NCBI RefSeq assembly: GCF_000003815.2 | Contig: NC_049979.1 | Span: 12,500,766-12,564,765 of the forward strand | Direction: 5' to 3' | Source of the DNA: Branchiostoma floridae | Taxonomy: Eukaryota > Chordata > Leptocardii > Amphioxiformes > Branchiostomatidae | Length of the DNA: 64,000 nucleotides | Shown here: in pieces, positions 1 through 10,531 of the stretch | How the letters are laid out: each line of letters opens with the position of its first letter | Numbering within the stretch: the stretch's first letter is position 1 | Notes under the pieces: model-generated | Seen by the model: the letters and a program-made list of their open reading frames with translations, nothing else | The model's database searches: none | What the model was told of the DNA's origin: nothing | Program-made: the position numbers and the translations under genes

Positions 1-310
1 TGAAAGGCATTCTTAATCATTATTGCGTTTGTAGATACCGAAGAGTAGCAGGCCTACTGGGAAGCCAATTTCGCCTAGCCCGTACAAGCTTTCCGGTGTA
101 TATTCCTTTCCCGGCATATATTCCTTTCCCGGCATATTCCCGGTTAAAAATCGGGAATGGACTTACCGCCCCCACCCCCCCCCCCCAAAAAAAAAATTGC
201 CAAGCTTCCCAGAGAGGCCGGTGAAGGAGGCTAACTAACATAATCGTTACTAAATCATGATTATTCTAGAATTAATGAGCCTCAAGATCTATCATGTCTT
301 TCTGCCACAG

Positions 311-3300
311 AAACAGAAGCTGGTGAAGGCGATCCCGCTGGAGAATCTGATGTTAGAGACAGACTCACCTGCACTGGGACCTGTCAAACTGGTAACTGAC
401 TTACTGTGTATTCCTTTTCTTCCCTTTTTACTGTTATTTACATGATGAAGGTTGTCAGAATCTTACATTGGACAAAATATATTTTAAGTGGGTGCTATCT
501 AACTGCAAAATCTATCCAGTTGGTGGAGTTACTTTAGTTTTGTGTTATATGGTGAAAATAAAGTGTGTGAGAGTGAATCATCTCTGCACTTGAACTGTAA
601 CTGAGCATTGACAGTCATAGGATCCATGTCACAGAAACTTGTGTCTGCTGCAGTATTGTTTTTATATTTCAGCCATACCATAGGTATGGTGAAATATATT
701 GTTATATTTCAGCCATACCATAGGTATGGTGAAATATATTGTATTCGTAATGTTTCTTTCTCCTGTCAAATCTTCGGAACACGGTATCTCCGTTTTTTTC
801 TAAACCGATTGACTTGAAATTTGGCACAAGGGTAGAGTGGGCCAATACCCTTAGACGTTTTTTTCATTTTTTTCATATCTGCCTTTAAAATGATTTTATT
901 GAGTTTTTTGTCAATTTTTATGTATATTTTGGGCTCCTGTACCCTGGTATTACAGCCGAATGACATGAAATTTGGTACAAAGGTGCCCTGATCATATGCC
1001 CACCCAGATTTAATAACACTTTTGGCATATGGTACAACAAAATGCTTAATTTTGCAATTTTTGGCCATTTTTTGACAAAAAAAGCACATTTTTGCCTCCT
1101 GTACCCTCGTTTTACAACCGAATGACCTGAAATTTGGTATAACAGTGCCCTTCAATTATGTGCACATGAAACCAATAACAGTTTTTCCATACAGTACAAC
1201 ATAATGCTCAATATTGTGATTTTATGGCCATTTTTGGACAAAAATTTGACATTTTTGGCTCCTGTTCCCTCGTTTTACAACCAAATGACCCGAAATTTGG
1301 TAAAGGGGTGCTCTAGATATTTATTCAAATGACCCATTTATAATTTTTGGCATGGAACACTTTAAAATGATATATTTGGGAAATTTTTGGGTCATTTTCC
1401 AATGGCCTAAGGGGTCAACGACCTCAAGGCCTATTGTTGCATGAGGGAGATGGCTGAAATATGCTGTATTTGCTCTCAAGCAAATGTCGGCCTTTCTAGT
1501 TATATTGCAATCCATACATAGTATGGGATTGCAATATATTGTTATATTGCAATCCATACATAGTATGGGATTGCAATATATTGTTTTTTCTTTGTCTCTC
1601 CTGTCAAATCTTCAAATGGGAATAACTTTTTTATTTTTTGACCAAATGACCTGAAATTTGGCAGGGTGGTAGAAATAGCAAATACCCCTAGACGTTTTTT
1701 TCACTTTATTGATAGAGGCCTTAGAATTTATGATATTTAGGGTTTTTGGTCATTTTTAGACAAAATATGTATATTTTGGGCCCCTGTGCCCTGGTATTAC
1801 AAGCTAATGACCTGAAATTTGGTACAGAGCTGCATTGGACATATGAGTACAGAAAACCATTTACACTTTCTTCATAGATCACTTCAAAAATTAGTTATTT
1901 TAGGGTTTTTGGCCATTTTTGACTAAAAATGTATATTTTTGGCTCCTATGCCCTTGTATTAAAACCAAATGACCTGAAATTTGGTACAGAGGTGCATTAA
2001 ACATATGAGCACAGAAAAAAATCAACACTTTCTTCATAGATTGCTTAAAAAATGAGTTATTTTAGGGTTTTTGGCCATTTTTGACTAAAAATGTATATTT
2101 TTGGCTCCTATGCCCTTGTATTAAAACCAAATGACATGAAATTTGGTACATAGGTGCGTTTGACATATAACCACAGAACCCCATCAATGCTTTATTCATT
2201 GTCTACTCCAAAAATGAGTTATTTTAGAGTTTTTGGCCATTTTTGACAAAAAATGTATATTTTTGGCTCCTATACCCTTGTATGAAAACCTAATGACCTG
2301 AAATTTGGTACAGTAGTGCATTGAACATATGCTCACAGGACCCCATTGACACTTTCTTCATAGATGACTTCAAAAATTAGTTATTTTGGGGTTTTCAGCC
2401 ATTTTTGACTAAAAATGTATATTTTTGGCTTCTATGGCCTTGTATGTAAACCAAATGACCTGAAATTTGGTACAAAGGTAAATTGGACAAATGACAACAG
2501 GACCCCATCAACACTTTCTTCATAGAGCCCTTATAAAATGAGTTATTTTGGGATTTTTAGCCATTTTTAACTAAAAAATGTATATTTTTGGCTCCTATGC
2601 CCTTATATTGAAACCACATGACCTAAAATTAGGCATGAAGGTGTGTAGGACAAGTGCCCACAGTACTTCATTTTCCCTTTGAGCAAACATTACTTCAAAT
2701 TGTTGAATTTTGGGATTTTTCAAGGATGAAGATGGATTGCAATATGCTGTATTTGCTCCTAAGCAAATGTCGGCCTTTCTAGTTATATTGCAATCCATAC
2801 ATAGTATGGGATTGCAATATATTGTCTTTCCTGTGTTTCTTCTTCTTCTTCTCCTGTCAAATCTTCAAATGGGATTGCATGGAGGTAGAGATAGCAAATG
2901 ATCTGAAATTTGGCAGGGGGTGGTAGACATAGCAAATAGAATTTATGATATTTAGGGTTTTTGGTCATTTTTAGACAAAATATGTATATTTTGGGTCCCT
3001 GTGCCCTGGTATTACAAGCTAATGACATAAAATTTGGTACAGAGGTGCATTGGACATATGAGCATAGAAAACCATCAAAACTTTCATCGTAGATTACTTC
3101 AAAAATGAGTTATTTTAGGTTTTTGGCCATTTTTGACTAAAAATGTCTATTTTTGGCTCCTATGCCCTTGTATTAAAACTAAATGACCTGAAAGTTGGGA
3201 CATAGGTGCATTTGACATATGACCACAGAACCCCATCAATGCTTTTTTCATTGTTTACTCCAAAAATGAGTTACTTTAGGGTTTTTGGCCATTTTTGACT

Positions 3301-6300
3301 AAAAATGTATATTTTTTGCTCCTATGCCCTTGTATAGAAACCAAATGACCTGAAAGTTGGTACATAGGTGCGTTTCACATATGACCACAGAACCCCATCA
3401 ACGCTTTTTTCATTGTTTACTCCAAAAATAAGTTATTTTAGGTTTTTTGGCCATTTTTGACTAAAAATGTATATTTATTGCTCCTATGCCCTTGTATAGA
3501 AACCAAATGACCTGAAATTTGGTACAGAGGTGCATTGAACATATGCTCACAGGACCCCATCAACACTTTCTTCATAGATCACTTCAAAAATTAGTTATTT
3601 TGGGGTTTTCAGTCATTTTTGACTAAAAATGTATATTTTTGGCTTCTTTGCCCTTGTATGTAAATCAAATGACCTGAAATTTGGTACAAAGGTAAATTGG
3701 ACATATGACAACAGGACCCCATCAACACTTTCTTCATAGAGCACTTATAAAATGAGTCATTTTGGGATTTTTAACCATTTCTAACTAAAAAATGTATATT
3801 TTTGGCTCCTATGCCCTTATATTGAAACCAAATGACCTAAAATTCGGCATGAAGGTGTGTAGGACAAGTGCCCACAGTACTTCATTTTCCCTTTGAGCAA
3901 ACATTACTTCAAATTGTTGAATTTGGGGATTTTAGTACATAGGTGCATTGGACATATGACAACAGGACCATATCAACGCTTTCGTTATCGATCATTTAAA
4001 AAATGAGTTATTTTGGGGTTTTCGGCCATTTTTGACTAAAAATGTTTATTTTTGGCTCCTATACCATTGTATGAAAACCTAATGACCTGAAATTCGGCAT
4101 GAAGGTGTGTCTGGTATGTGCCCACAGTACCTCATTTTCACTTTGGGCATACATTACCTAGAATTGTTGAATTTGGGGATTTTTTGCCATTTATGAACTA
4201 AAAATGTTAAGTTTTGGCTCCTGTGCCTATGTATGAAAACCAAATGGTCTGAAATTTGGTATGAAGGTGCGTACAGTATGTAGCCACAGGGCTCTATCCA
4301 CACCTATGGTGTACATCAATCAAAAATTGTGAAATTTTGGATTTTTTGCCATTATTGACCAAAAATGTACATTTTTGCTTCCTGTGTCTTGAGAAAGCCA
4401 ACTGATCTGGAATTTGGTGTTGGGGTAGCTTTAGCACTATAAATGGGAAATGGGCCACATAGACTGGTCCATTTTGCATAGATAGGGGTGTTCTGGAAGA
4501 GTCCTTTATTGTATGAAGATGGATTGCAATATGCTGTATTTGCTCCCAAGCAAATGTCGGCCTTTCTAGTATTCGTAATGTTTCTTCTTTCTTTCTCCTG
4601 TCAAATCTTCAGAACACGGTATCTCCGTTGTTCCTCAACCGAATGACTTGAAATTTGGCACAAGGGTAGAGTGGGCTAATACCCTCGGGCGTTTTTTTCA
4701 TTTTTTCCATATCTGTCTCTTAAATGATTTTATTAAGGTTTTTTGGTCATCTTAAGACCAAAACTGTATATTTGGGCCCCCTGTACCCTGGTATTATAAC
4801 CGAATGAGCTGAAATTTGGCACAGATGTGCCTTGATAAGTCCCCCATATAGATTCAATATCAGTTTTGGTGTACAGTACAACAAAATGCTTATTTTTGCG
4901 ATTTTTTGACCAATTTTTGACCAAAAAAGGACACTTTTGGCCCCTGTACCCTGGTATTACAACCAAATGAGCTGAAATTTGACAGAGATGTGCCTTGATA
5001 ATGCCCCCATATAAATTTAAGAACACTTTTGGTGTACAGTACAACAAAATGCTTATTTTTGCGATTTTTTGACCAATTTTTGACCAAAAAAGGACACTTT
5101 TGGCTCCTGTACCTTGGTATTGCAACCGAATGAGCTGAAATTTGACACAGATGTGCCTTGATAATCCCTTCATATAAATTCAATAACACTTTTGGTGTAC
5201 AGTGCAACAAAATGCTTATTTTTGCGATTTTGGGCCAATTTTTGACCAAAAAAGGACACTTTTGGCTCCTGTACCCTGGTATTACAATTAAATGACCTGA
5301 AATTTGGTATAGATAGGCATTAGATACTTGGTAACAAGATTCAAGTAAAATTTTTGACATAAACAACTTTAAAATGATTAATTTTGGCACTTTTCTGAGG
5401 GGAAATTTGTTTTCTTTTGGCCTCCTGACGTGACCTTCCGTGACCCCGCACAGAGCCACACCTGTGCGCGTCAGCCGGAGAGTTAATTGAATCAAAGACC
5501 TAGCCAATCAGCGAAGAGGAGGCCAAAGGCTAATTAATATTCATAAGCGGGGCCTCATGATCCCGTATATAGCAGTGTTCCCGCCAGGGGGAGCAAAGCC
5601 CGCCTAAGGCTCTCGCATTTTAGACTATTCAGAAGGCTTTATATTGTATCAGTTCTTAGGGGCATATCTATGATAATCGCAGCAGTCACTTAACTTCTCT
5701 TCAGGTGTTTAGCGTAACACTGTTTCAGGTCAAACCGTCAAAGGCAACTAAAAACAAACTTTAACGTTACTGAGTTCAACAGTACTTATAACTTGTTATC
5801 CGAAGTTGAAACGCTAGCGATGGTATTTTCGCTGCGCTGTTAGCTCCGTGCGACTGTTGTTGACGGTCTTATAACGGTATATTTTGCACCCCTGTACCCT
5901 GGTATGAGTAACATTTGGTATAGATAGGCATAATATAGTTGGTAAAATGATCCAAGTAAAATGTTTGGCATAAAGTACTGTAAAAGGCTTAATTACAGCA
6001 CTTTTTTAGGGGAAATTGGTTTTCTTTCGTTCTCCATGCCGTGACCTTTCGGACGTTCACCCCACAGAGCCGACATCTGCACCTGCGTCTAGCCGGCAGG
6101 AAGAGTTAATTCAATTAATGGTTCAGCCAATCAGCGAAGAGGAAAGCGAAGGCTAATTAATATTCATAAGCGGGACCACACAATACGTTAACTTGAAGAC
6201 TCAGGCCGTACAGACTTCTCGCCAGGATTTTTTCAAAGCGTCGGACAGGGGTCCGGGGGCCGCCGAATGTCCCTGGCGGGGTCCAGGGGCAGGGCCACTG

Positions 6301-8289
6301 TGGGGGGGGACCCAGGTGGGCGAAGCCCCCCCGGAAGCTCTTGCATTTTAGGCTATTGAGAAGGCTTCTTTTATCAGTTTTTTAGGGCCATATCTACGAT
6401 AATCGTAGCAGTCACTTACTTCTCTTCAGCAATTTGACTTTAAAATATTTCGGGTCAAAGCTTCAAAGACAACTAAAACCTCATAAACAACAAACTTTAC
6501 TTAGCTCAACAGTATACAAAAATATTGTACGGGTTGCCATCCTTAGTTGAAGCGCTTATTTATAGCGCTAGTATCTTCGCTGCGCCGTTAGCCGCCGTGC
6601 GACTTTTGTTGACGGTCTGATATCCCTACGTCGCCGCCTCGCTGATATTCCCACGGACATGTTTTAAAAAAAATACCCAGCAAAAAACGCTGTTCTGCGT
6701 CAAATTCTATTCTATAAAACTCAGTGTTACAGTCTAAATATTTTGTAGAAGCACCGCTGTAGGAAAGAAGGTCCAAGCAATGTAAAACATCACGTAGCAT
6801 GAAGTTCGCTGTCAACTGGCACACAGCACATGACTGTTTGAAACTCTAAGTCTAATCAACAGCCGTGTTTGATTGATAGCCGGCGGTCCTATGATGAAGT
6901 CGGCGAAAGGTGCGTTAGTTAGAAAATCTGCGTTTAGTTTTGATACGTAATTATAAGTTAGACAGTGGCGAGAATGATTATTTTCTCATCAATATTTCTC
7001 TTCAGAATTATTTGAACTTAATTGTACATCTAAACAATTGGCTTACCTGTGCAATGTTTATATGATTAATGATCAGTGTACTGAAATCATGTGTAACGTA
7101 TGGCTCCTAGTCAATAGATCATCATTTTCTCTATAGTGACCACCTGTCTATAGTGGCCACATTTCCTAGTGCTGTTGTTGTTTGGCATAAACTTTGAACA
7201 TTTAAATTGTAAGTAACTTTAAACTGCCAGAGTTTCAGCCCAATAAAACACTCTCAGCGCCAGGGTATGAACAGACTAACCAGACAGACGAAAATAAATC
7301 CTCGAACAAGGTTCAATCGTATCTTCCGGGTCTGGCAGGAAGTTGTTAAACTAAAATAAGAATAGGCTCGATGGTTGATTGCATACAAAGTAAAACAGTT
7401 TAACAGTGTTACAGCTTGAAGAAAACAAACGCTCCTACAGTACCTGCACCTGCTTGATAATTATTAAATCGTATGCCCTACTTGAATAAAAAAAGTTCAT
7501 TGCAATAATAAATGTACCCACATCACAAGCGAGCTTATACTTTTTAAAACTTACACCTAGTTATCGTACTGAAAATTGTTAATGACATTACATGAAGTCA
7601 TTCAACAATTTTCAGTCATGATGAAAATTTTCTGAATGGAAGGTGTGATTATTGTCATTTTCTGAAAAATAGAAGCAAGCTCTGTTTTTACCTGGAGTCA
7701 ATTCACAATACCAGTCCACTTTGGGGGATAATGTACTGTTAAGAGGATGTTCCATTTTTGCGCAGGGGTGATTTGGAACAGTCCAATGTTGCGTGGGAAG
7801 GGGTATGGCTGAAATATGCTGTATTTGCTCTTAAGCAAATGTCGGCCTTTCTAGTTAATTATGTATACATGAAAAAAAGTATATTTCCTTGTTAAACAAA
7901 CAAAGTGAATTGAAGTGTCCCAATTACTGCTTCCTACATGCAAAATGTTGCAATTAGATAAGATACTATAGCTAACATTTACCTGCACACTTTGTAGACT
8001 TATTTATTATCTCAAAACATCAGTGATGATAGGCATCCTTCTATCTCTAAACATCACAGTATGTCAAACTGTTTTTTTACAAAGAAACGTTCATTGGGTA
8101 CCAGTGTGCATCATTTTACTGATGATGTCATTTCTTGTTTTCCAGGAGAGAAATGAACCAATGAACATCAAGATCTCCTGTGAGCACATTGCCAGGATCA
8201 AGGGCATCTCCATGGAAACAGTGATGCAAGTGACAACACAAAATGCACTCAAGCTGTTTCCTAAGATCAAACAACTTCTTACAAAATAA
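311..8289 (+). CDS. TATDN3: TATDN3-like TatD metal-dependent hydrolase, last two coding exons (partial)
   Basis: Two exons are visible: 311-391 (27 codons) and 8146-8289 (47 codons plus TAA), both phase 0. They are flanked by AG/GT sites (ccacag before 311, gtaact after 391, ttccag before 8146). The joined C-terminus holds the TatD signature ETDSPALGP, whose Asp is a metal ligand in this family, followed by ERNEPMNI and [12 protein letters not shown], which match the C-terminal end of vertebrate TATDN3. TatD proteins are metal-dependent nucleases/hydrolases with a TIM-barrel fold; the substrate of TATDN3 itself is not settled. The 5' exons lie left of the window. The intron between the two exons is 7,754 bp and is almost filled by transposable elements. 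I see no AATAAA close behind the stop, so the poly(A) site is not placed. Confidence 0.9.
662..1499 (+). mobile_element. Helitron-like copy A
   Basis: This copy begins with a tandemly doubled ~41-bp palindrome (arm ATATTTCAGCCATACC) at 664-741, followed by ATTCGTAATG and the common 5' block. It contains about four ~162-bp monomers (anchors near 811, 959, 1121 and 1284) and ends with the hairpin and CTAG at 1496-1499. The 3' subterminal ATGGCTGAAATAT is the reverse complement of its own 5' arm. Confidence 0.65.
1500..2782 (+). mobile_element. Helitron-like copy B
   Basis: This copy starts right after the CTAG of copy A with a doubled palindrome (arm ATATTGCAATCCATAC, 1502-1581). It contains about seven monomers of 161-163 bp (anchors at 1645, 1806, 1968 and onward) and ends with CTAG at 2779-2782. 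Its 3' subterminal ATGGATTGCAATAT is the reverse complement of its own 5' arm and differs from that of copy A. Confidence 0.65.
2783..4569 (+). mobile_element. Helitron-like copy C
   Basis: A single ATATTGCAATCCATAC palindrome (2784-2824) abuts the CTAG of copy B. About nine monomers follow, some diverged or truncated, and the copy ends with the hairpin and CTAG at 4566-4569. It belongs to the same subfamily as copy B by both its 5' arm and its 3' subterminal sequence. Confidence 0.65.
4570..7854 (+). mobile_element. Helitron-like copy D, longest, without 5' palindrome
   Basis: This copy opens at TATTCGTAATG, the block that in copy A follows the palindrome, so its palindrome is missing or was replaced when copy C inserted. 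About five 162-bp monomers (anchors 4640, 4803, 4966, 5129, 5290) lead into two ~600-bp direct repeats (5270-5880, 5880-6620), then unique AT-rich sequence. It ends in GTATGGCTGAAATATGCTG plus hairpin and CTAG at 7851-7854, the copy-A type of terminus. No conserved ORF is seen. Confidence 0.55.
5270..6620 (+). repeat. Two ~600-bp direct repeats with CCAAT-box-like and AATTAATATTCAT blocks
   Basis: The units start near 5270 and 5880. Both contain GTACCCTGGTAT, GGTATAGATAGGCAT, a run ending in GCCAATCAGCGAAGAGG (about 5510 and 6127), CTAATTAATATTCATAAGCG, and then TCTCGCATTTTAG and CAGTCACTTA. The first unit also carries GTATATAGC at about 5571. The order CCAAT box, A/T-rich block, TATA-like box resembles a duplicated promoter. 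Transcription is not shown by the sequence. Confidence 0.5.
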
Positions 8290-8729
8290 AGATGAATATG
8301 TAACTTCTTTGTTGTAAGGTCTTGTTCATTGACTGAACATATGTGCAAGAGAACTGAAAGGCAACATCAACTCATCAATCAGTTCTTCATAGATTTTGCC
8401 TAATACATACCATGGATATATAAATGAGAAAATGAAAATACAGTTGATTTTAATGCAATTCTGTTGTACTGTATCTAAAAGATTGGATCCATGCCTATTG
8501 CATGGAAACTACAGTGATGACGAAAGAAAGTTTATTGGATGTATGTACATGTATTTTTTTCTATTTAAGAGATGAAGATAAGCCTTTACAAAAATATGAA
8601 ATCAATCATCTAGATATCCATTGCGTCGACAATTGGTTACTTCATCAAGGAAATTCATATATTTGGGACAGGTAGATTTGCCCAATGAATGAGCCAGACT
8701 ACCTGAATACTAACTGCTATATAAAGCTA

Positions 8730-8995
8730 ATCTCCAAGCAGATGTAGGGTTGGACACTTTTATGCGTGGGGCTTTTTCTACGTCCCCTAGTGGGCGAAGG
8801 GGAAGAAAAGGAAATGATGACCACTGAAAGACAATGCTAAATCTTCAAGCGGATCTATCGGGGCTCCGACTGGCCTTAAACGGTTTTCAACTGGCCTCTG
8901 CTGTTCAGCCCTTAGATACTGTCTTTGGTCCCAATAGAAATTTTAAAAAATATACCTCCAAAACACCGAGCCGGACCCTACGTCTGCTTGGAGAT
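8730..8995. mobile_element. MITE with ATCTCCAAGCAGA terminal inverted repeats
   Basis: The left end 8730-8750 and the right end 8975-8995 are inverted repeats of 21 bp with one mismatch, starting ATCTCCAAGCAGA and ending GTAGGGT. The element is 266 bp with no ORF of note. No clear target-site duplication is visible. Related ends occur at 9474, 14938, 15066 and 15395. Confidence 0.65.
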
Positions 8996-9062
8996 CAAAG
9001 CAATGCGCAGACAACTTAAGGCCTTTGACAGCTAAATGTGATAATTAACCTCCTTGTAATAA

Positions 9063-9162
9063 CATACTTTCGCGGCGTCACCGTTTGATCATCTCCATAC
9101 TGGCTGTCTTGCTCCTGGTAGATATGCATAGAGATAGCAAACGATGACACCACGAGAGTATG
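9063..9162. repeat. ~100-nt imperfect hairpin
   Basis: The arms 9063-9095 and 9130-9162 are inverted repeats (CATACTTTCGCGG against CATACTCTCGTGG in reverse complement) with a ~35-nt loop. Most mismatches are transitions. It could be a tiny foldback element or a miRNA-like precursor; nothing in the sequence decides. Confidence 0.35.
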
Positions 9163-10324
9163 CTTCGACTACTACTATTTTAATAGCTGTCACAGACACG
9201 TTTTAGGTCTAGGACTTCAGTCAGTTGTCCACGCACTTTTACGCTTTGATTAGCACGGGAGCTCATGTTTTTGTAACATTCCGTAGGCCGACTGAGAATT
9301 GTGGCTTACAGGAGACCGGGAACAGTCAGAAACTTTGAGACACACGGTAACCCCTAAAAGCGCGACACTTAGACAGTCAATAGATTTAACTCCTTCGCTT
9401 ACTCCTCCAGTACACAGAAGATGAAGCATTAAATGTTGCTAAAAAAAGAACACTGAGATCGATCCTTACAATACATCTGCTTGGAAATTAGCGGTTTGCA
9501 GTGACAGGTTGCATTATTTCACTTTTATTTTTCTTTCTGACGCAAACACAACATAATGGCACGACCTGCTTCTCCGGAAGGGTGGGGCCTCCAGCATGCA
9601 GGTCACGCATTCCGTGGGGTTGCAACCCACAAATTGTTACTGATGGGACAAAACACATGTACAGAGCGCACATATTTTCGGAAAAAATATTTGGCGCCAG
9701 GCTGCCAATGTGTGGCCGTCCAAAAGTCGCTGCCAAAAATGCAATTCCAAAAACGCTAGATCTAATTGTACAGCTCAATTCTTTTTCTTATTTTCTTATC
9801 CGCTTTCTGTCGTCTGTTCTACACTTAAATGGATTCCGAGTAAACCTAAAGAAGAACCTCATTAAGAAAACGGAGTTTGTCGGAATAAATTAAAACTTAA
9901 ACCGACTTTGTACAAATGTATCTCCCGAAGGATAAGTCCTACTATGTCATCCTAAAACTGGTCTTTCCAGGTCAGATATTCATCTCTATGATTAGCCTCC
10001 TGCGAGCCTTAGGCATATCCCTTCACCACTAGTCTCTAACCAGACGTACTACGCTGGTCGTAGGGAGAAATGATCTAGGGTAACACGTTTTCCCGTTTCT
10101 GGAATTTCGAGTGGGAAGTGTCACCCCTAAATGTTACTCCTAAATGACTGCCTCTCATTGCCAATCATTCTCCCAATTTCTTCCGAATTCTACAATTGGC
10201 CATTTCCCCTATGACGGCCTGGTGGAGGCTACCACCTCACTGCCGCTGCACTGACTGATATTGGCGCCCAAACCGGTATCAATCAGCATATGAATGAGCG
10301 GCCTCCATTGGCTGAAGGGTTAGT

Positions 10325-10531
10325 TTACTAAATAAAGGCAAGGGAACAACACCCACTTCCTTAAAATTCTTAAGCGGTGCACGGCCACACTGAACTGGTG
10401 GGAGATTTCCCCCTTTTATTTCCTTAACCTGACGAACGTGTTGCTCGACGATCGACGCTCCAGCGTGACCTGACGTGAACCTGAGACGTCCAACCAACGT
10501 GCGTACACCTGTGACGGTACCAACAGACCTG
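10325..10531 (+). promoter_or_regulatory. Possible promoter and non-coding first exon for the gene at 14242
   Basis: CTAAATAAAGGCA at about 10328 could serve as a TATA-like box, next to CCATTGGCTG (an inverted CCAAT). About 190 bp downstream a strong donor, CTG/gtaagt, falls at 10531/10532. The next plausible acceptor on this strand before a start codon is cacag at 14192-14196, just upstream of the ATG at 14242. The link is inference only; no long ORF supports this exon. Confidence 0.25.

Larger units (their letters stand above)
811..5330 (+). repeat. ~162-bp tandem repeat inside the Helitron-like copies
   Basis: The anchor AATGACCTGAAATTTGGTA recurs about every 161-163 bp (for example 959, 1121, 1284; 1645, 1806, 1968; 4803, 4966, 5129). 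Each monomer also contains a TTTTGGCCATTTTTGAC block and a TTTTGGCTCCTGTGCCCT block. The repeat restarts in each of the four elements, which suggests it belongs to the element and is not an independent satellite. Confidence 0.85.
662..7854 (+). mobile_element. Head-to-tail array of four Helitron/Helentron-like non-autonomous elements
   Basis: Four near-identical 3' termini lie at about 1455-1499, 2737-2782, 4520-4569 and 7806-7854. Each reads ATATGCTGT, a 7-bp stem hairpin (ATTTGCT, 4-nt loop, AGCAAAT), GTCGGCCTTT, and ends in CTAG followed by T. A 3' hairpin followed by CTRR is the hallmark of Helitrons. The matching 5' regions share TCTCCTGTCAAATCTTC (near 759, 1592, 2853, 4596) and are preceded by a palindrome in the first three copies. 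Each copy starts directly at the previous copy's CTAG/T, so the elements abut. Internal ~162-bp tandem repeats plus a 5' palindrome resemble HINE/pearl-type Helentrons. No Rep/helicase ORF is visible, so all copies are non-autonomous. Confidence 0.75.
8290..10320. other. Intergenic DNA with small inverted-repeat elements, no recognised gene
   Basis: Apart from the MITE at 8730-8995 and the hairpin at 9063-9162, I see no conserved coding sequence, tRNA or other gene. ORFs of 60-130 codons on both strands around 9490-9890 overlap each other and have no recognisable motif. ACATCTGCTTGG at about 9474 is an isolated end of the element family found at 8730 and 14938. Confidence 0.5.

Noticed and set aside
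811-5330. Regularly spaced repeats that might suggest a CRISPR-like array
   Set aside because: The whole ~162-bp unit is repeated with gradual divergence and no unique spacers, and it lies inside Helitron-like elements in a eukaryotic intron.
9488-9893. Overlapping ORFs of 96 and 130 codons on opposite strands
   Set aside because: No recognisable motif, no splice context and no codon bias; mutual overlap suggests chance open frames.
10279-10497. 72-codon minus-strand ORF over the candidate promoter
   Set aside because: No homology signal is seen, and the stretch reads better as promoter plus 5'UTR on plus.
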